From Bathynomus jamesi (lineage: Eukaryota; Arthropoda; Malacostraca; Isopoda; Cirolanidae): 64,000 nt of DNA. Positions 12,158-22,640 of the stretch are shown here, one piece after another. Position 1 is the stretch's first letter. The number at the start of each line of letters is the position of its first letter. The notes below the pieces were generated by a model. The model was not told the origin of the DNA. It worked only from the letters and a program-made list of their open reading frames with translations, and searched no databases. The stretch lies in assembly GCA_023014485.1 (NCBI GenBank), contig JAJOZX010001862.1, forward strand, positions 278,501-342,500, written 5' to 3'. Position numbers and translations under genes: made by a program.

Positions 12158-13063
12158 GGCGTCCCAAAAAAATGTATACACACTTTAAATAATTATAAAG
12201 GCAGTGTTTATTAAAATACATTTCATTTTCAAAATGTAATAGAATCTACAGACATTATTTAATTGTTTTGTCAACGCCTGTTTTCAAACTGACGTCCGTT
12301 CTGGTCCAGGCACTGCTGATAACGCGAAGCAATGGAATCGCAAACATCACGAAACATTTCGTTTGGTATTTGTGTGCATTCTCGTTCAATGGCTGCTCTC
12401 AATTCAGCGACTGTTGCAGGTTTTATAGCGTAGACTTTGTCTTTTAAGTATCCCCATAAAAAAAAGTCTAGTGGTGTGAGGTCTGGTGAACGCGGAGGGT
12501 ATTCTACGAAACCCCTTCGTCCAATCCACATCCACATCGTGCCAAGTACCACTCGCAATACTCCACTCTTCGGTCCGGATCATCATCTTCATTAATAGCA
12601 TGGACTAATCTTGGAATGTAACTTTTCCATTGACAGCGCTTCAAAATGCGTTGGACAGACGATTCTGAAATTCCTACCTCACGACTCGCTTGCCGCACAG
12701 ATTTTCTTGGACTTTGGTGATACGTTTCCAGTACTCTTTCTTGCTTTGTGGGGCTTGTCGATGTCCGTGGTCTTCCGGAACGCTTCTTGTGGACATTCTG
12801 AACAGTTCCATCGGCTTCAAACTTATCTCTAATTCGAGTGATGGTAAGTCGCGTTGGTGGATCTGTTTGAAACTCCCTCCTAAACTGTCTTTGCACTTCA
12901 ACTGCGTTTTCACACTTCCAGTAGCATTTTAGAATGAATTTCCTTTGTTCAAAGCTTAGTCTGACTGCCATTATTAATTCTAATGGGTTTAACTTGGAAA
13001 GAAAGAAACATCAATTGAGCTATCAGCTGTTAAAGTGTGTGTACATTTTTTTGGGACGCCCTG
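12155..13063 (-). mobile_element. Internally deleted Tc1/mariner-type element, copy 1
   Basis: Inverted ends of about 30 bp (cagggcgtcccaaaaaaatg) are flanked by TA. The transposase gene runs on the minus strand. An intact N-terminal part (see 12504-12971) is followed directly by the C-terminal part containing RSPDLTPLDFFLWGYLKDKV and ending near 12271. The central catalytic region with the first two aspartates is missing, and the two parts are in different frames across the junction near 12540. A nearly identical copy with the same deletion is at 61537-62443, so the deleted form itself has been mobilised, presumably in trans. Confidence 0.9.
12504..12971 (-). CDS. N-terminal DNA-binding part of a mariner-family transposase (truncated)
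   Basis: The frame opens at ATG 12971 and encodes 155 residues. Residues 1-60 form the first helix-turn-helix (start [19 protein letters not shown]). A GRPR linker motif lies near residue 67, and a second helix-turn-helix covers about residues 75-115. This is the paired-type DNA-binding module of Tc1/mariner transposases, which binds the terminal repeats. The frame leaves the transposase sequence at the internal deletion and ends after a short unrelated tail ([10 protein letters not shown]). It has no catalytic aspartate triad and cannot transpose. If expressed it could occupy terminal repeats and act as a repressor, but that is inference. The matching frame in copy 2 is broken by a 1-nt insertion. 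Confidence 0.7.
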   Translation of the reverse strand: MAVRLSFEQRKFILKCYWKCENAVEVQRQFRREFQTDPPTRLTITRIRDKFEADGTVQNVHKKRSGRPRTSTSPTKQERVLETYHQSPRKSVRQASREVGISESSVQRILKRCQWKSYIPRLVHAINEDDDPDRRVEYCEWYLARCGCGLDEGVS

Positions 13064-13065
13064 TA

Positions 13066-13370
13066 TATGGTGTCCCATAAGTCCGGTCTCATATGAAAAT
13101 TTACTTTAAATTAAATTTACAAAAGTAATACATTAAAACTGAAAAAGATGTTCAAATTGATGTCTTGTAAATTTAAAGGCGGAGACCTTCTCCTCACGAA
13201 TGTAACTCACTTTCATATTAGCCATTGCGTGTTATTCTACCTGCAACCAAAAAAATCCCAAAACACGACATCAATTGGAACAATTGTTTTAGTGCTAATA
13301 TATTACTTTTTTAAATATACTGTAATTTAAAATAAATTTTCCTATGAGACCGGACTTATGGGACACCCTG
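13066..13370. mobile_element. Tc1/mariner-type MITE adjacent to the previous element
   Basis: The left end ggtgtcccataagtccggtc and the right end (reverse complement cagggtgtcccataagtccg) form an inverted repeat that continues for about 30 bp. The right side abuts TA. On the left the first few bases of the terminal repeat are lost or altered where it meets the copy-1 element, only 2-3 bp away. No transposase similarity is seen inside. Confidence 0.8.
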
Positions 13371-13957
13371 TATATGTACTTATTTATTTATGAAATCAAA
13401 CCATACAATCTGCGTAAGTATAATAGACCCGAATTCCCGAAGAGAACTTCACTCTTTTCATACATTTTCCTTTTTGAGAATAATAGACGGGAACACAAAC
13501 TAATCACAGATACGAAAGCTCCTATTAGTCAATTTTGAAAGCTCTCTCGCAATTTTGATACTAAGTAACCAATAGCAAGATGATCTCATTTTAGGTCCCA
13601 AATGTCTGTGATTAAGGTCGAGTAAAATTACCAATCACTGAAGAGATTTCAAAATAAGAAATTTTCTTTCTATAAAATTGCGCGGGTTTCTTCGCTAAAA
13701 TCTGGCATACTCTTCATTAAGAGCATCGGACCCGCACGAGATTTTATTGCTAATTATCAGAATAAATAAAAATAAAAAATCGGTTCGTATGAAGTTTGTA
13801 AGTGTAATTGGATAAAGTTTGCGAAGTCAAATATGTGGTAAAAATGTCTCTTTTTATGGATAAGCTTTCTGTCATCATTAATTTCATCATTCTGCTGCGA
13901 GTTGTGATATATAATCTGGTTTAAATTAAGGCTTTGTCCACAGCGATTGTCACTAAA
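13371..13957 (+). promoter_or_regulatory. Region upstream of the EGF-protein gene
   Basis: Possible upstream region of the gene starting at 13958. A TATAAAA box occurs at 13671-13677, about 285 bp before the start codon. Several ATGs lie between it and the start (about 13790, 13843 and 13856), which weakens a simple promoter reading. A pyrimidine-rich stretch ending ctttgtccacag (AG at 13942-13943) could instead be a splice acceptor for an upstream non-coding exon. Neither can be proved from sequence. Confidence 0.25.
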
Positions 13958-15520
13958 ATGCTTTTCATGAACATTGAGTACTTCATAATCTGTTTCATAA
14001 TTTTTTGGTTGAAAAACTTCTCTCACCAACTGTCTGTCGAGTGGGGAGGAATAATGAATGATTTTGAGACCCATATAAAATATTCCTTGAATATGAAGCA
14101 ACTTTCAAATCGATCCGCTTTATTCAATCCTTTGTTCGCTGTTGTTGAAGCGCCCGAAGATGAAAAGCTCTTTGAAAATTTAAACAACAAGTATAGAGAA
14201 ATCGAAATGAAAGTTCTTAAGTTGGCGTTTTTCCTTCGTTTTCATAAGTTTAATACGGAGGACCCCAAAAATGGAGAGTTCATGAGGAAAAATTTACATC
14301 GAAGTTCGAAGTTGTATCAAAAATTTCCAGAATATCGATTCAAACTTAATTCAACCTTGGTTGTTGCTTGCAAACAAAGTTTTATTCGGTGTTTGTACGA
14401 AGTCGATAGACGGTTGAATTTTAGCGTCATCAGTATAGAGTTTGACAAACCAACTTTAAAATTAGTCGGAAAGGAGTTCTGTGGGCCTACTCGGGATGCG
14501 AAATTGTTTTGTCCGAAAGAGAAAGAACAATCTGAAAGTCTTTCTCCAACATCGTATTGCGAAGATAAACATTTGGAAGACAGCCGGTTGTGGCCGGCTA
14601 CGGAAAGGTTTAGATTTGTCACAACTGCAATGTACTTTATGTGCTGGTACACATTTCATAAGGTCCCTTATTTGGCCAATATTGTTCAGTGCGATTCGCG
14701 TTATAATTGCGAGCATCCCGATGAACCGGATGGGGATTTGAGAGCAAATCCAGATCATCCCTTCTCTTGCGCTCTCCACTCCTTCTGCCCTGATCCCTGC
14801 TGTCGCCTCCCTTTTAAAAGAGAAAAAGGAGTATGCGACAACCTTCCTTCAAACCCGTGTCGCGCGAATTCTTCCCCATTTAGGCACCAATGCAAAATAG
14901 ACATCAACAATAACAGAGATTTCAACAAGATACGCGGAAATGAAATGAATATCAGCTGCGATTGTCAAACCAAAGGAGAGGTATATAATGCAATTGCGAA
15001 AGAATGTATAGACAGAGACGAATGTTTCGAAAATCCTAATCTCTGCCATCCCACGACTGAGAGTTGTTTTAATACGAGGGGAGGATTCATTTGCGTTTGC
15101 AAATGGGGTTATTATTACGACGACCGGAGGAGAAAATGTTCGCGAGATAACTCCATTCTCGAGAGTAGAATCCATCATAAAAGTAATTTGAAATACAATT
15201 CGTCGCTTCAAAATTGGAAACCAGATGATAGAATGAGATCTAATATAAATTATAGAAAAACCCATTCTGTTTCCCAGAGACTATTTCAACGAATAATAGA
15301 TTTCACCGTCAATTTTTTTAGATCTTTCAAGTATTTTACTGATAAAATAAATTTGTGCTTGATGGAATTCGCTTATCTCGTGAAGAAAATCGCGGATCTC
15401 TCGGGTGTAGAATTGAGGAATGAAGAGGAAGTGAAAATCTTGCAAAGGGAATCGATAGAAGATATCATTTTAATCAAGTTGGATACCAAACATATTCTGC
15501 CTAACGTTACCCAAGAATAA
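13958..15520 (+). CDS. Secreted cysteine-rich protein with one EGF-like domain
   Basis: This is an uninterrupted frame of 520 codons from ATG (context ctaaaATG, A at -3) to TAA, with no splice sites needed. Residues 1-22 (MLFMNIEYFIICFIIFW and following) look like a signal peptide or N-terminal anchor. Residues about 25-190 are polar, with few cysteines and several N-glycosylation sequons. Residues about 190-350 are cysteine-rich, with clusters such as CPDPCC. Residues 354-394 form an EGF-like domain of the calcium-binding type: DRDEC, six cysteines, and the CFNTRGGFICVC core that carries the hydroxylation consensus. The last ~125 residues are basic and then partly amphipathic, with no clear transmembrane segment. 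I do not recognise the family, and an extracellular role is inferred from the leader and the EGF fold. A frame this long and free of decay in such AT-rich DNA argues for selection. An intronless gene, a retrocopy, or the coding exon of a gene with an upstream leader exon all fit. Confidence 0.85.
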   Translation: MLFMNIEYFIICFIIFWLKNFSHQLSVEWGGIMNDFETHIKYSLNMKQLSNRSALFNPLFAVVEAPEDEKLFENLNNKYREIEMKVLKLAFFLRFHKFNTEDPKNGEFMRKNLHRSSKLYQKFPEYRFKLNSTLVVACKQSFIRCLYEVDRRLNFSVISIEFDKPTLKLVGKEFCGPTRDAKLFCPKEKEQSESLSPTSYCEDKHLEDSRLWPATERFRFVTTAMYFMCWYTFHKVPYLANIVQCDSRYNCEHPDEPDGDLRANPDHPFSCALHSFCPDPCCRLPFKREKGVCDNLPSNPCRANSSPFRHQCKIDINNNRDFNKIRGNEMNISCDCQTKGEVYNAIAKECIDRDECFENPNLCHPTTESCFNTRGGFICVCKWGYYYDDRRRKCSRDNSILESRIHHKSNLKYNSSLQNWKPDDRMRSNINYRKTHSVSQRLFQRIIDFTVNFFRSFKYFTDKINLCLMEFAYLVKKIADLSGVELRNEEEVKILQRESIEDIILIKLDTKHILPNVTQE

Positions 15521-15718
15521 GTTGTTATCGTAAAAATATATTTATTATTATTAGTATTATTATTATTATTGTATCATTTTGGAAATGGATAGAAAAAATG
15601 GAGAGACTATTGGTCTCGCATACCACCGACTGTTGGTCTGGTCTTGGATTCGAGACCCGTTTCGACCAAATGTTAATTCCTCAGCTTATATAAAACATAT
15701 ATAAATAATATATCATAC

Positions 15719-15773
<55 letters not shown>

Positions 15774-16094
15774 TATGTATAAAAATGTCTGTTCATTAGT
15801 TTAAAAACTAAATAACTAATATAACATTAAGCCTAATGTTGTGAAATCCAGATGGATGAGGTAACAGGTGTATTACAGGTTATTGATCGGTTAATTACAA
15901 ACATACGAAGCGTAAATCTTTCCTCTTACGATTATGTATAATTAGGAATGTTTAATTAAGAGCCTTCACTCGATAATAAATCTGATTTAGTTTGATGGTT
16001 TATGCCTGCGCTTATTGTCTCTACATATGCAAATGACAGATTTTTTTTCTAGTCATTTAAACGTAGGCCTAATTAACATTAGTTGTGAAAGGGA

Positions 16095-16179
<85 letters not shown>

Positions 16180-16360
16180 CCCCACGTATGGGTATCGTTG
16201 TGTTTTCCTTGAAATATGATGATTCGGCTTCTGCATGAATAGTCGGGATTTTATAACAGTGGGGACGTACAGCCTGATGTGTGATCCGAACCAGACCCCA
16301 CCAAAGAAGTTCATATCAGGAAGAAGCACTCTAATTGCTGGCTGAACTCTCAGTCCGAGC
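15521..16360. other. Spacer with microsatellites 3' of the EGF gene
   Basis: Contains a (TTA)n stretch at about 15541-15571, (GT)n/(AT)n at about 15719-15770 and a long (CT)n at about 16099-16174. No canonical AATAAA lies immediately after the stop codon; an AATAAA at about 15975 is the nearest clear one. No other gene is seen. Confidence 0.55.
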
Positions 16361-16422
16361 TAAGTTTCGAACTCCGGACCTTTAGATGAACAGCCTGACG
16401 TTGTCGCCACTAGCTAGACTAC
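16361..16422 (-). repeat. tRNA-derived SINE head (decayed)
   Basis: On the minus strand an A-box-like TAGCTAGTGGCGACAACG is followed about 35 nt later by a B-box-like GGAGTTCGAAACTT. Surrounding sequence does not close a cloverleaf acceptor stem, so this is a SINE-type fragment and not a tRNA gene. Confidence 0.35.
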
Positions 16423-17092
16423 TCTGACAGGTGCCTTCGCAGGCCTCTTCCCACTCAATGTCGTTCTCATTTCATTCTTTGCCCAAGGGTAGGAAATCCG
16501 CAAAGGAGAACCTCAGTGGAGGCAATTTTCAAATCGATCCACTCCTATTTCCAATGTAGGAATTTTCAGTAAGTCAGATTTTGTATAGAAAATACCCCTC
16601 GTGCCCACAATTGTGTCAAGGTCTCTCTTTACCCATTCCCGAATCAAGAAAGTTTTCTTTTTCAAATGCGCAATTGCCATTCTCAACATTCTCATTTCCG
16701 CACTGTAAATAGAAATGGGAATGACACTGAGCGGGAAGTAATCGCTGTCGTGGTGTCCGAGTGATTCCGCCTCCGGTAGTTGAGTTGAAGTACTTGGTCT
16801 TGCCTCTGTCCTCCCCCCTATTCGATTAACAAGCGCCTCTCGTTCAACGCGAACAGAACAGGGTAAAGGGGAGTGTCGGGCAATGGATCCCGCCTACTGT
16901 GAGTCATGCTACTCCACGCATTCTGTTGACTTTTGGCGGAGTCGTACAACGAATGGTGCGGGTACCCACTGACCTTTACCTATACCCTGACGAGTTTCCT
17001 TCAAATAAAACGTACAATTACGTCCTCTAGACGCACTTGTGATAATTGCAATTTTGTTTAACCAACTAATTTCTCTCTCTTTTTTATTGCAG
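16423..17092. other. Moderately GC-richer spacer upstream of a splice-like site
   Basis: This stretch is less AT-rich than its surroundings. It has a possible tRNA-like A-box fragment near 16745-16775 (gtcgtggtgtccgagtgatt), but no matching B box was found. It ends in a long pyrimidine tract and TTGCAG at 17092. No reading frame with protein character is seen. Confidence 0.35.
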
Positions 17093-17139
17093 GTAAGCAT
17101 CCTTAGAAGGGGGGTGAAAAAACTTGATTTTCCTTTAAG
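17093..17139 (+). other. Candidate 47-nt microexon or recursive-splicing site
   Basis: A strong 3' splice site (pyrimidine tract, then ttgcag ending at 17092) is joined directly to a 5'-splice-site-like gtaagc. This is the arrangement of recursive (ratchet) splice sites in long introns. Only 47 nt further is a second consensus donor, AAG|GTAAGT, at 17139/17140. The 47 nt are open in one frame (VSILRRGVKKLDFPL) and closed in the other two. The segment could be a short exon of an unseen plus-strand gene, or a recursive site with its short cryptic exon. Confidence 0.35.
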
Positions 17140-19438
17140 GTAAGTTCAGTTTTTAAAAAATTATTTTATCCTTCCATTATTTTGTTTATTAGAAATGAAT
17201 ATTTTCTTATCAGTTACATCATACTTTTGTATAGTAATTTTCAAATTGGCTTCAAATTTTAAACGTGATATGAAACATTCACGTTTGTGTTAATTTTTTT
17301 TTTTATATCCTTCTGTGAGTCTCTCCTATCTATCTATGAATCTTTCGTTTTATGCATGGCAAATTCGTTGCATTCTGAAGTGAAATTCTTTCGCAGATTA
17401 GCTGTTTGTCTATTTAAAATACAAATCTTTTCCATTAATTTTATTGATATGCGAGATAAGGTACACCGTCTACAAAGCGACGATATATACTTTTACATTC
17501 ATACTTAAAATAATGGGTATACTCGCGTATTTTCACGAGTTTGAGGCGATATGAATCCCCTTTTCTGAAAATAATTGTGCTAAGTTATCTCTTGAATTTC
17601 TTTGTTTGATCTCATCGAATTAAGAATTTCAGTTAATGTCTCTCGTATTCGTGTGCGTAATCCAACATTTTATCATTAGGACAAAAATCATTAATATTCT
17701 AGTGTTAAAGTTTGTTCTAACTCGGTTATAAAACTGTTAAAACCGGTGTCTCGGGCTTTATATTTCTCACACACGTGAAGCTCCAAAACTTCTAAAACAG
17801 CTGTTGTGTTTATTCCAATATACGTCAATCATATTTCATAAAGTTACAAGACATCAAAAGGAACAAAAGTTGCTCCATAAATTCAAATGCTTTCATGCGA
17901 AGTTGCTTCGCTGGTTTTTACTTCGTTTGATGAAGTATATTTCATTCGATGTTTAGTTTGATTTACGCCATCATGATTTATACTGGGGTTTATTTATAAC
18001 TTTAAATAATTTGGTTATCAATTTTATTATTGTATAATAACCGGGGTACGGTTATTGTATATTCATTTTAGTATGGATAAAGCCATTCAGGGGGCTTTAT
18101 GTCCCGTACCAGAAAATGGTGGTGTTTTTTCATTCATCACTTTTATCACGAGTCATCACTAAGGTCAATTTGGTCAACATGCAAAAATATTCGAATTTTC
18201 CTTAGATGGAAAAACGGACTTTGTATCGAAACGTTTTTAAAAAGTCTGAAGTTGTAATAAGTTTTAATGATTATTTATGAAAGTCGAGTTCTTTTTATTA
18301 AACAACATCGTTCAAAATAGATAAAAATTGTATAATATAAATTTCTGTGAAGTCAAACAAAATTAATTATATAAAAATTGCTGCATGTTTAGATATTACA
18401 TTAGTATAATTCGGGCAAACAATCTATTTGCATAATATGTACGAGTATACTTTATTATAATCAGAATTATGCTATCATTATTATTATTATTATTATATGC
18501 CTATTCTCGCAATCTGATCAACAGATGTTTATTTAATTGATATAATTTGAATAATCTTAGCGTATACAAAGAATACCACGGATATTATTACTTCAGACAG
18601 GATTGACGATAGTAAATGCAGAATTTTTTTTTTTTGATATATAATGGGCTCGGGGTATTCATGTAAATTCGCCCCCCGCCCAAATAATATGATACTCGCC
18701 TGAATTTCCTAAATATACACAAACTCATCCTAATATAATTTACACGCTAAATGCTTAGGGTCTTCCTAAAGATTTTAGACAAAAAAAAGAATAAGTAATC
18801 CTTGCATAAAATTTATCTTACAGTAGTCAATTATCGGTTTTTAAGATTAACGTAAATATGGGTTTCTCTGCCAAATTGTTTTCATATAAATAAAACCAAT
18901 GCGTTTTTTACTGGATCGCGATAAATCCGCGATGATCCCGCATTGCTGAAATTAAGATGAAAACAGAACACAAACACTCATTTCATTTACAGTTCTTCCA
19001 GACACCTTCAACGTTGTACGAGATGAAACAACAAAGGTTGTTTGGCATCGTTTAAATTATATATCTATAACAGGCTTCTGGTCGGTATTGTTACTTTGTA
19101 AATGGTTTACACACACACACACACACACACGCACACGCTTTTATCAGCGTTGCCACTGGCTGTCCTCTCACTTTAATTTTTATTTTTGTTTTGCAAAGGG
19201 TCGATTGGTATCTGTTCTTTGCTGATGGTGGGTAATCGCTTGTTCATCCACGGTATAAAAAGACGATTTTAAAACAATAAGATTTTTTTTACATCTGTTT
19301 ATTCCTTATCCTTTTATTCATCTTTAGAAGTCCCGCTTCTCCACATTTTTCATTATCTGATTGACTCTTATATTTTATAATGCACTATACAGCGTGTACC
19401 AACGTTAACTTCAATTTAAAAGAAATAAAATGAGCTTC

Positions 19439-19482
<44 letters not shown>

Positions 19483-19723
19483 TATTTGTGTGTGTGTGTT
19501 TGTGTTTGTTAATTAAAGTTGGTAAGATGGTATATAGCGACTTCGAAAAAGGTGTGTGAGGTATCTCACTGCATATATTATCCGAATGATGAAGAATGAT
19601 GGCAAGAAATCCATTGCAGATATTTTTTTTTTAAATACTTTCTCGTCTCTCGTCATTGTCAGAAAGATGACTCGTCAAATTGTTCTTTCTGCTTCATTTT
19701 TATTAGTAATATTTTCATATACA

Positions 19724-19770
<47 letters not shown>

Positions 19771-21309
19771 TAAGTACACTGGTGTGTGGCAAGAGGTGTG
19801 TAACTCATTTAAAACTACTACTGCGAGTATACTCGAGCTGGAGTTGGATGAGTGAGTGAGTGAGTGAGTGCGCGAGAATTTTGTATGATGAGAAAGACGC
19901 AAGACAGCCAAGTTCGATGTCTGTTACGACGTTTCATTGGGTTGTCGTGTGTATGTGTGTGTGTGTGTGTGTGTGTGTTTGGAAAGACGCGTGGTCCAGT
20001 TAAATGCGTTTCTGAATCTGCTCGGACAAACCAGCTGATAGAATAAAAAAAGGGTTGATTGACCTCAGGGCATAGTTCGGTATTTTAGCCGCATGGGATA
20101 AATTTGAAATGTAATTACATTCGGAGATTAAAAATACGATGACTAAATTGACGTAATCAAAACGAAAACGTGGGAATTTGTAAATTCTCACGGCAGAAAT
20201 GCTCTGGTTTTGGAAGAACCTCAAGATGCAGTATATATAGCCCAACTGGGGCAATGTCGGGCCGCACACATAACGACTAGTGTGGGGGTCTACGTAACCC
20301 CATAATGAAAATTACATTTATAGGATGAATTAAACAATTTATTTTTCTTAAACAATAACAAAAATTAACTTGTTCACAATAAAAAACATCATTTCCGGAT
20401 AAACAAATGCGCTTTTGTGGTAATAGACCACACTGGCTTTCTAGGGTTAAATCGTAATAAAAAATGTTAACATTATTTAACAAAGCTAGTAAATAGGCTT
20501 TTAACATAATTAATTTTATTAGTATTACTGTATTATAAACTTAAGAATGTTGTTTTTAAAATAAATATGGTGGTTTGTTCAACATATTTTAATAATGACT
20601 TTGATACTATTTCGACATTCTGTGCTTGTACCTTTTCATAAATTGCTCCCTTAATATATATCACAAAGGGTCTTTTCCTACTAAAATGAATTTCTGGCGC
20701 AACATACGAAGCGGAAAGAATGGCTGGTTAAAGTACAAAGCATGTAGGCCTATAGCCATTTCTCAATCCTGATAAAACCTCCAGGTTTACGTCCGTTGGA
20801 ACTAATCAGGTTCCGGAAAAAGAAGTGATACAAGAAGCTTCACCAAAGAACACTGGAGCAGAATTCAATCATTGCTCAAGCTCTGAAAATGTATATAACA
20901 TCTCTTCCATAAGCCTCGCCATAGGCCTAGTTGAATGCGAGTCTTTCATTCCGATTCACGCCTATTTGACTCTGAAACTCATTCTTGCCTTTTTGTGTAA
21001 TAAATTCAATTATCTTCCATTTATATTCGGTGCATTGTCCTTCAATTTAGCTGACATTTAATTTCAGCAGTTCGATCATTGTATATTTTGCACATTCTCT
21101 TTAAGCAATTGTACCTACTGTTATTTTCTGGGAAACGATTTATTTTTATATTCATTAAAAGGGAAACTCGTGCAGCTTAGGACTTGTTGATTAATTATTC
21201 ATACGACATGATCTAGTGACCGCTATTGAAAATAATTAACTACTTCATTATCTCTGCAGCCTATCAGAATTATAGCTAGCTCACAAGACGAGCCATAACT
21301 GGTAACCAT

Positions 21310-21345
<36 letters not shown>

Positions 21346-21361
21346 GTGTGTGTGTGTGTGT

Positions 21362-21399
<38 letters not shown>

Positions 21400-21525
21400 C
21401 AGATTGATTGTTAGAAAATTCTGCTCAGATTTTTGTGTCGAATAAAATTGAAGAACGTATCTCCAGCTTAATTTAAGAGTACTCTTTTTCTTTGTAATTC
21501 TTCTCTTTCGTACGACGTTAAGGAT

Positions 21526-21589
<64 letters not shown>
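17140..21589. other. 4.4-kb spacer with microsatellites
   Basis: No gene was found. Tracts include (AC)n at about 19109-19131, (AT)n at about 19440-19481, (AT)n at about 19731-19768, (GAGT)n at about 19852-19870, (GT)n at about 19948-19978, compound (AT)n/(GT)n at about 21315-21398 and (AT)n at about 21530-21588. The short frames in 19.5-21.1 kb show no family resemblance. Confidence 0.6.
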
Positions 21590-21936
21590 CTGCAATGACC
21601 GCGCAGTATATTAACGTATAGAAACGACGTCAGTATAGAGGAGTGTTCTGCACACGAGGAAGAGAAATATACTGCGCGGTCATTGCAGTTAAATGTACAT
21701 ATTCACGATTTGCGAGGGTGCCCTCTCAAGGCATTGGTTTCTGCCCTATGTAGGAGAATTACAACTTCTGACTATCGTGGCTCCGTAGTGTAGTGGTTAG
21801 CACGTCTGACCGGCAATCGGAAGATCCTGGGTTCGATTCCCGGGCGGGTGCCTTATTTTTCACTTGTTTGTTATTTCTCTTCCTCGTGTGCAGAACACTC
21901 CTCTATACTTACGTCGTTTCTATACATATATATATA
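21590..21936 (+). repeat. tRNA-like cassette with inverted partial copy
   Basis: A full unit runs on the plus strand from actgcgcggtcattgcagtt (about 21672) through a tRNA-like core (21779-21852) to a tail ending cgtcgtttctata (about 21928). To its left (about 21590-21671) lies the reverse complement of that tail plus its ctgcaatgaccgcgcagt end, so the locus is a partial palindrome. (AT)n tracts sit on both sides. The same unit type recurs at 29.9-30.6 kb and, as a related family, at 36.5-38.1 kb. Confidence 0.7.
21779..21852 (+). repeat. tRNA-like core of the cassette
   Basis: The A box is TAGTGTAGTGGTTAGCA, the B box GGTTCGATTCC is perfect, and the T stem is CTGGG/CCCGG. The anticodon stem TCTGA/TCGGA encloses the seven-base loop CCGGCAA. 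The acceptor stem is imperfect (GGC and CCG pairs with mismatches) and position 33 is C instead of T. That makes an active tRNA unlikely despite a nominal GGC anticodon. RNA polymerase III transcription is plausible from the boxes. Confidence 0.5.
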
Positions 21937-22404
21937 TAATTCATTGATGCATTCGTAGTTTAAGTCCAAGGATGGAATGCTTAACATTTTTCACATAGAG
22001 CATCATTCCCGTCCATACTCTCATTTCAGAGTACGAGCAACTCTCGTTAGCATTGCCAAGTAATTCTCATCTACCCTGTGAGTCCAACATGCTTTTAAAC
22101 ACACATTTCTCCCTCTCTTCTTCATCACACATACATGCATTTTAAACACTACACTACCTTGATTTTGGCTCTCTTCTTATATAGAGGGGGGCATTTTTCC
22201 AGACACTCATCCTTACCCCTTCCTTCGTACGTAAAAAAAAAAAGGGGAGGGGGGTCAGTGTACTGACGAGGCTTCCGTAAGTGGTTCATCACTGAAAGCA
22301 ACAATTCTCCGTGGTTAGTCCGCTTCAAAGAACATCCAAATCCATTCGTTTTCACGCAATTTTCGTTAGTTTGTATTGCACACACTTCTAATTAATTATT
22401 ATTT
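21937..22404. other. Spacer
   Basis: AT-rich with a short A-run/G-run (about 22233-22254). No gene is seen. A frame around 22149-22385 on the minus strand has no recognisable domain. Confidence 0.5.
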
Positions 22405-22560
22405 GAATTGAATTGAATTGAATAACCTTTATTAATAATAAAATAAATACATTTGTTTTACAATTTACAATAACATAAATAATTGAGAAGCTGCACGTTT
22501 TATTTTATTTAATTGGCCCTTAAGCTTTAAACTTTACTAGGCTTTATTATCAGTCCAGAT
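22405..22560 (-). mobile_element. LINE 3'-terminal fragment with ATTCA-type tail
   Basis: On the minus strand the fragment runs through a segment similar to 57802-57935 (plus strand): GCCTAGTAAAG, TTAAGGGCCAATTAAA, then AATAAAGGTTATTCAATTCAA. It ends in a short (ATTCA)n-like tail, as some non-LTR elements do. (AT)n lies at its truncated 5' side (22579 onward), just as in the 57.8-kb copy. Confidence 0.55.
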
Positions 22561-22576
22561 GCATGATTCTTTAGAA

Positions 22577-22640
<64 letters not shown>

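Noticed and set aside
13671..13677. TATAAAA as a firm promoter for the EGF gene
   Set aside because: AT-rich background makes such boxes common, and several ATGs lie between it and the start codon; kept only as a low-confidence possibility.
16069..16329. RE/ER and SL repeat frames around (CT)n tracts (also 27.2-27.5, 39.4-39.9 and 54.3-54.7 kb)
   Set aside because: Microsatellite translations.
21779..21852. Functional tRNA gene
   Set aside because: Good A and B boxes, but C33 in place of T33, a mismatched acceptor stem, and several copies embedded in a dispersed repeat unit.
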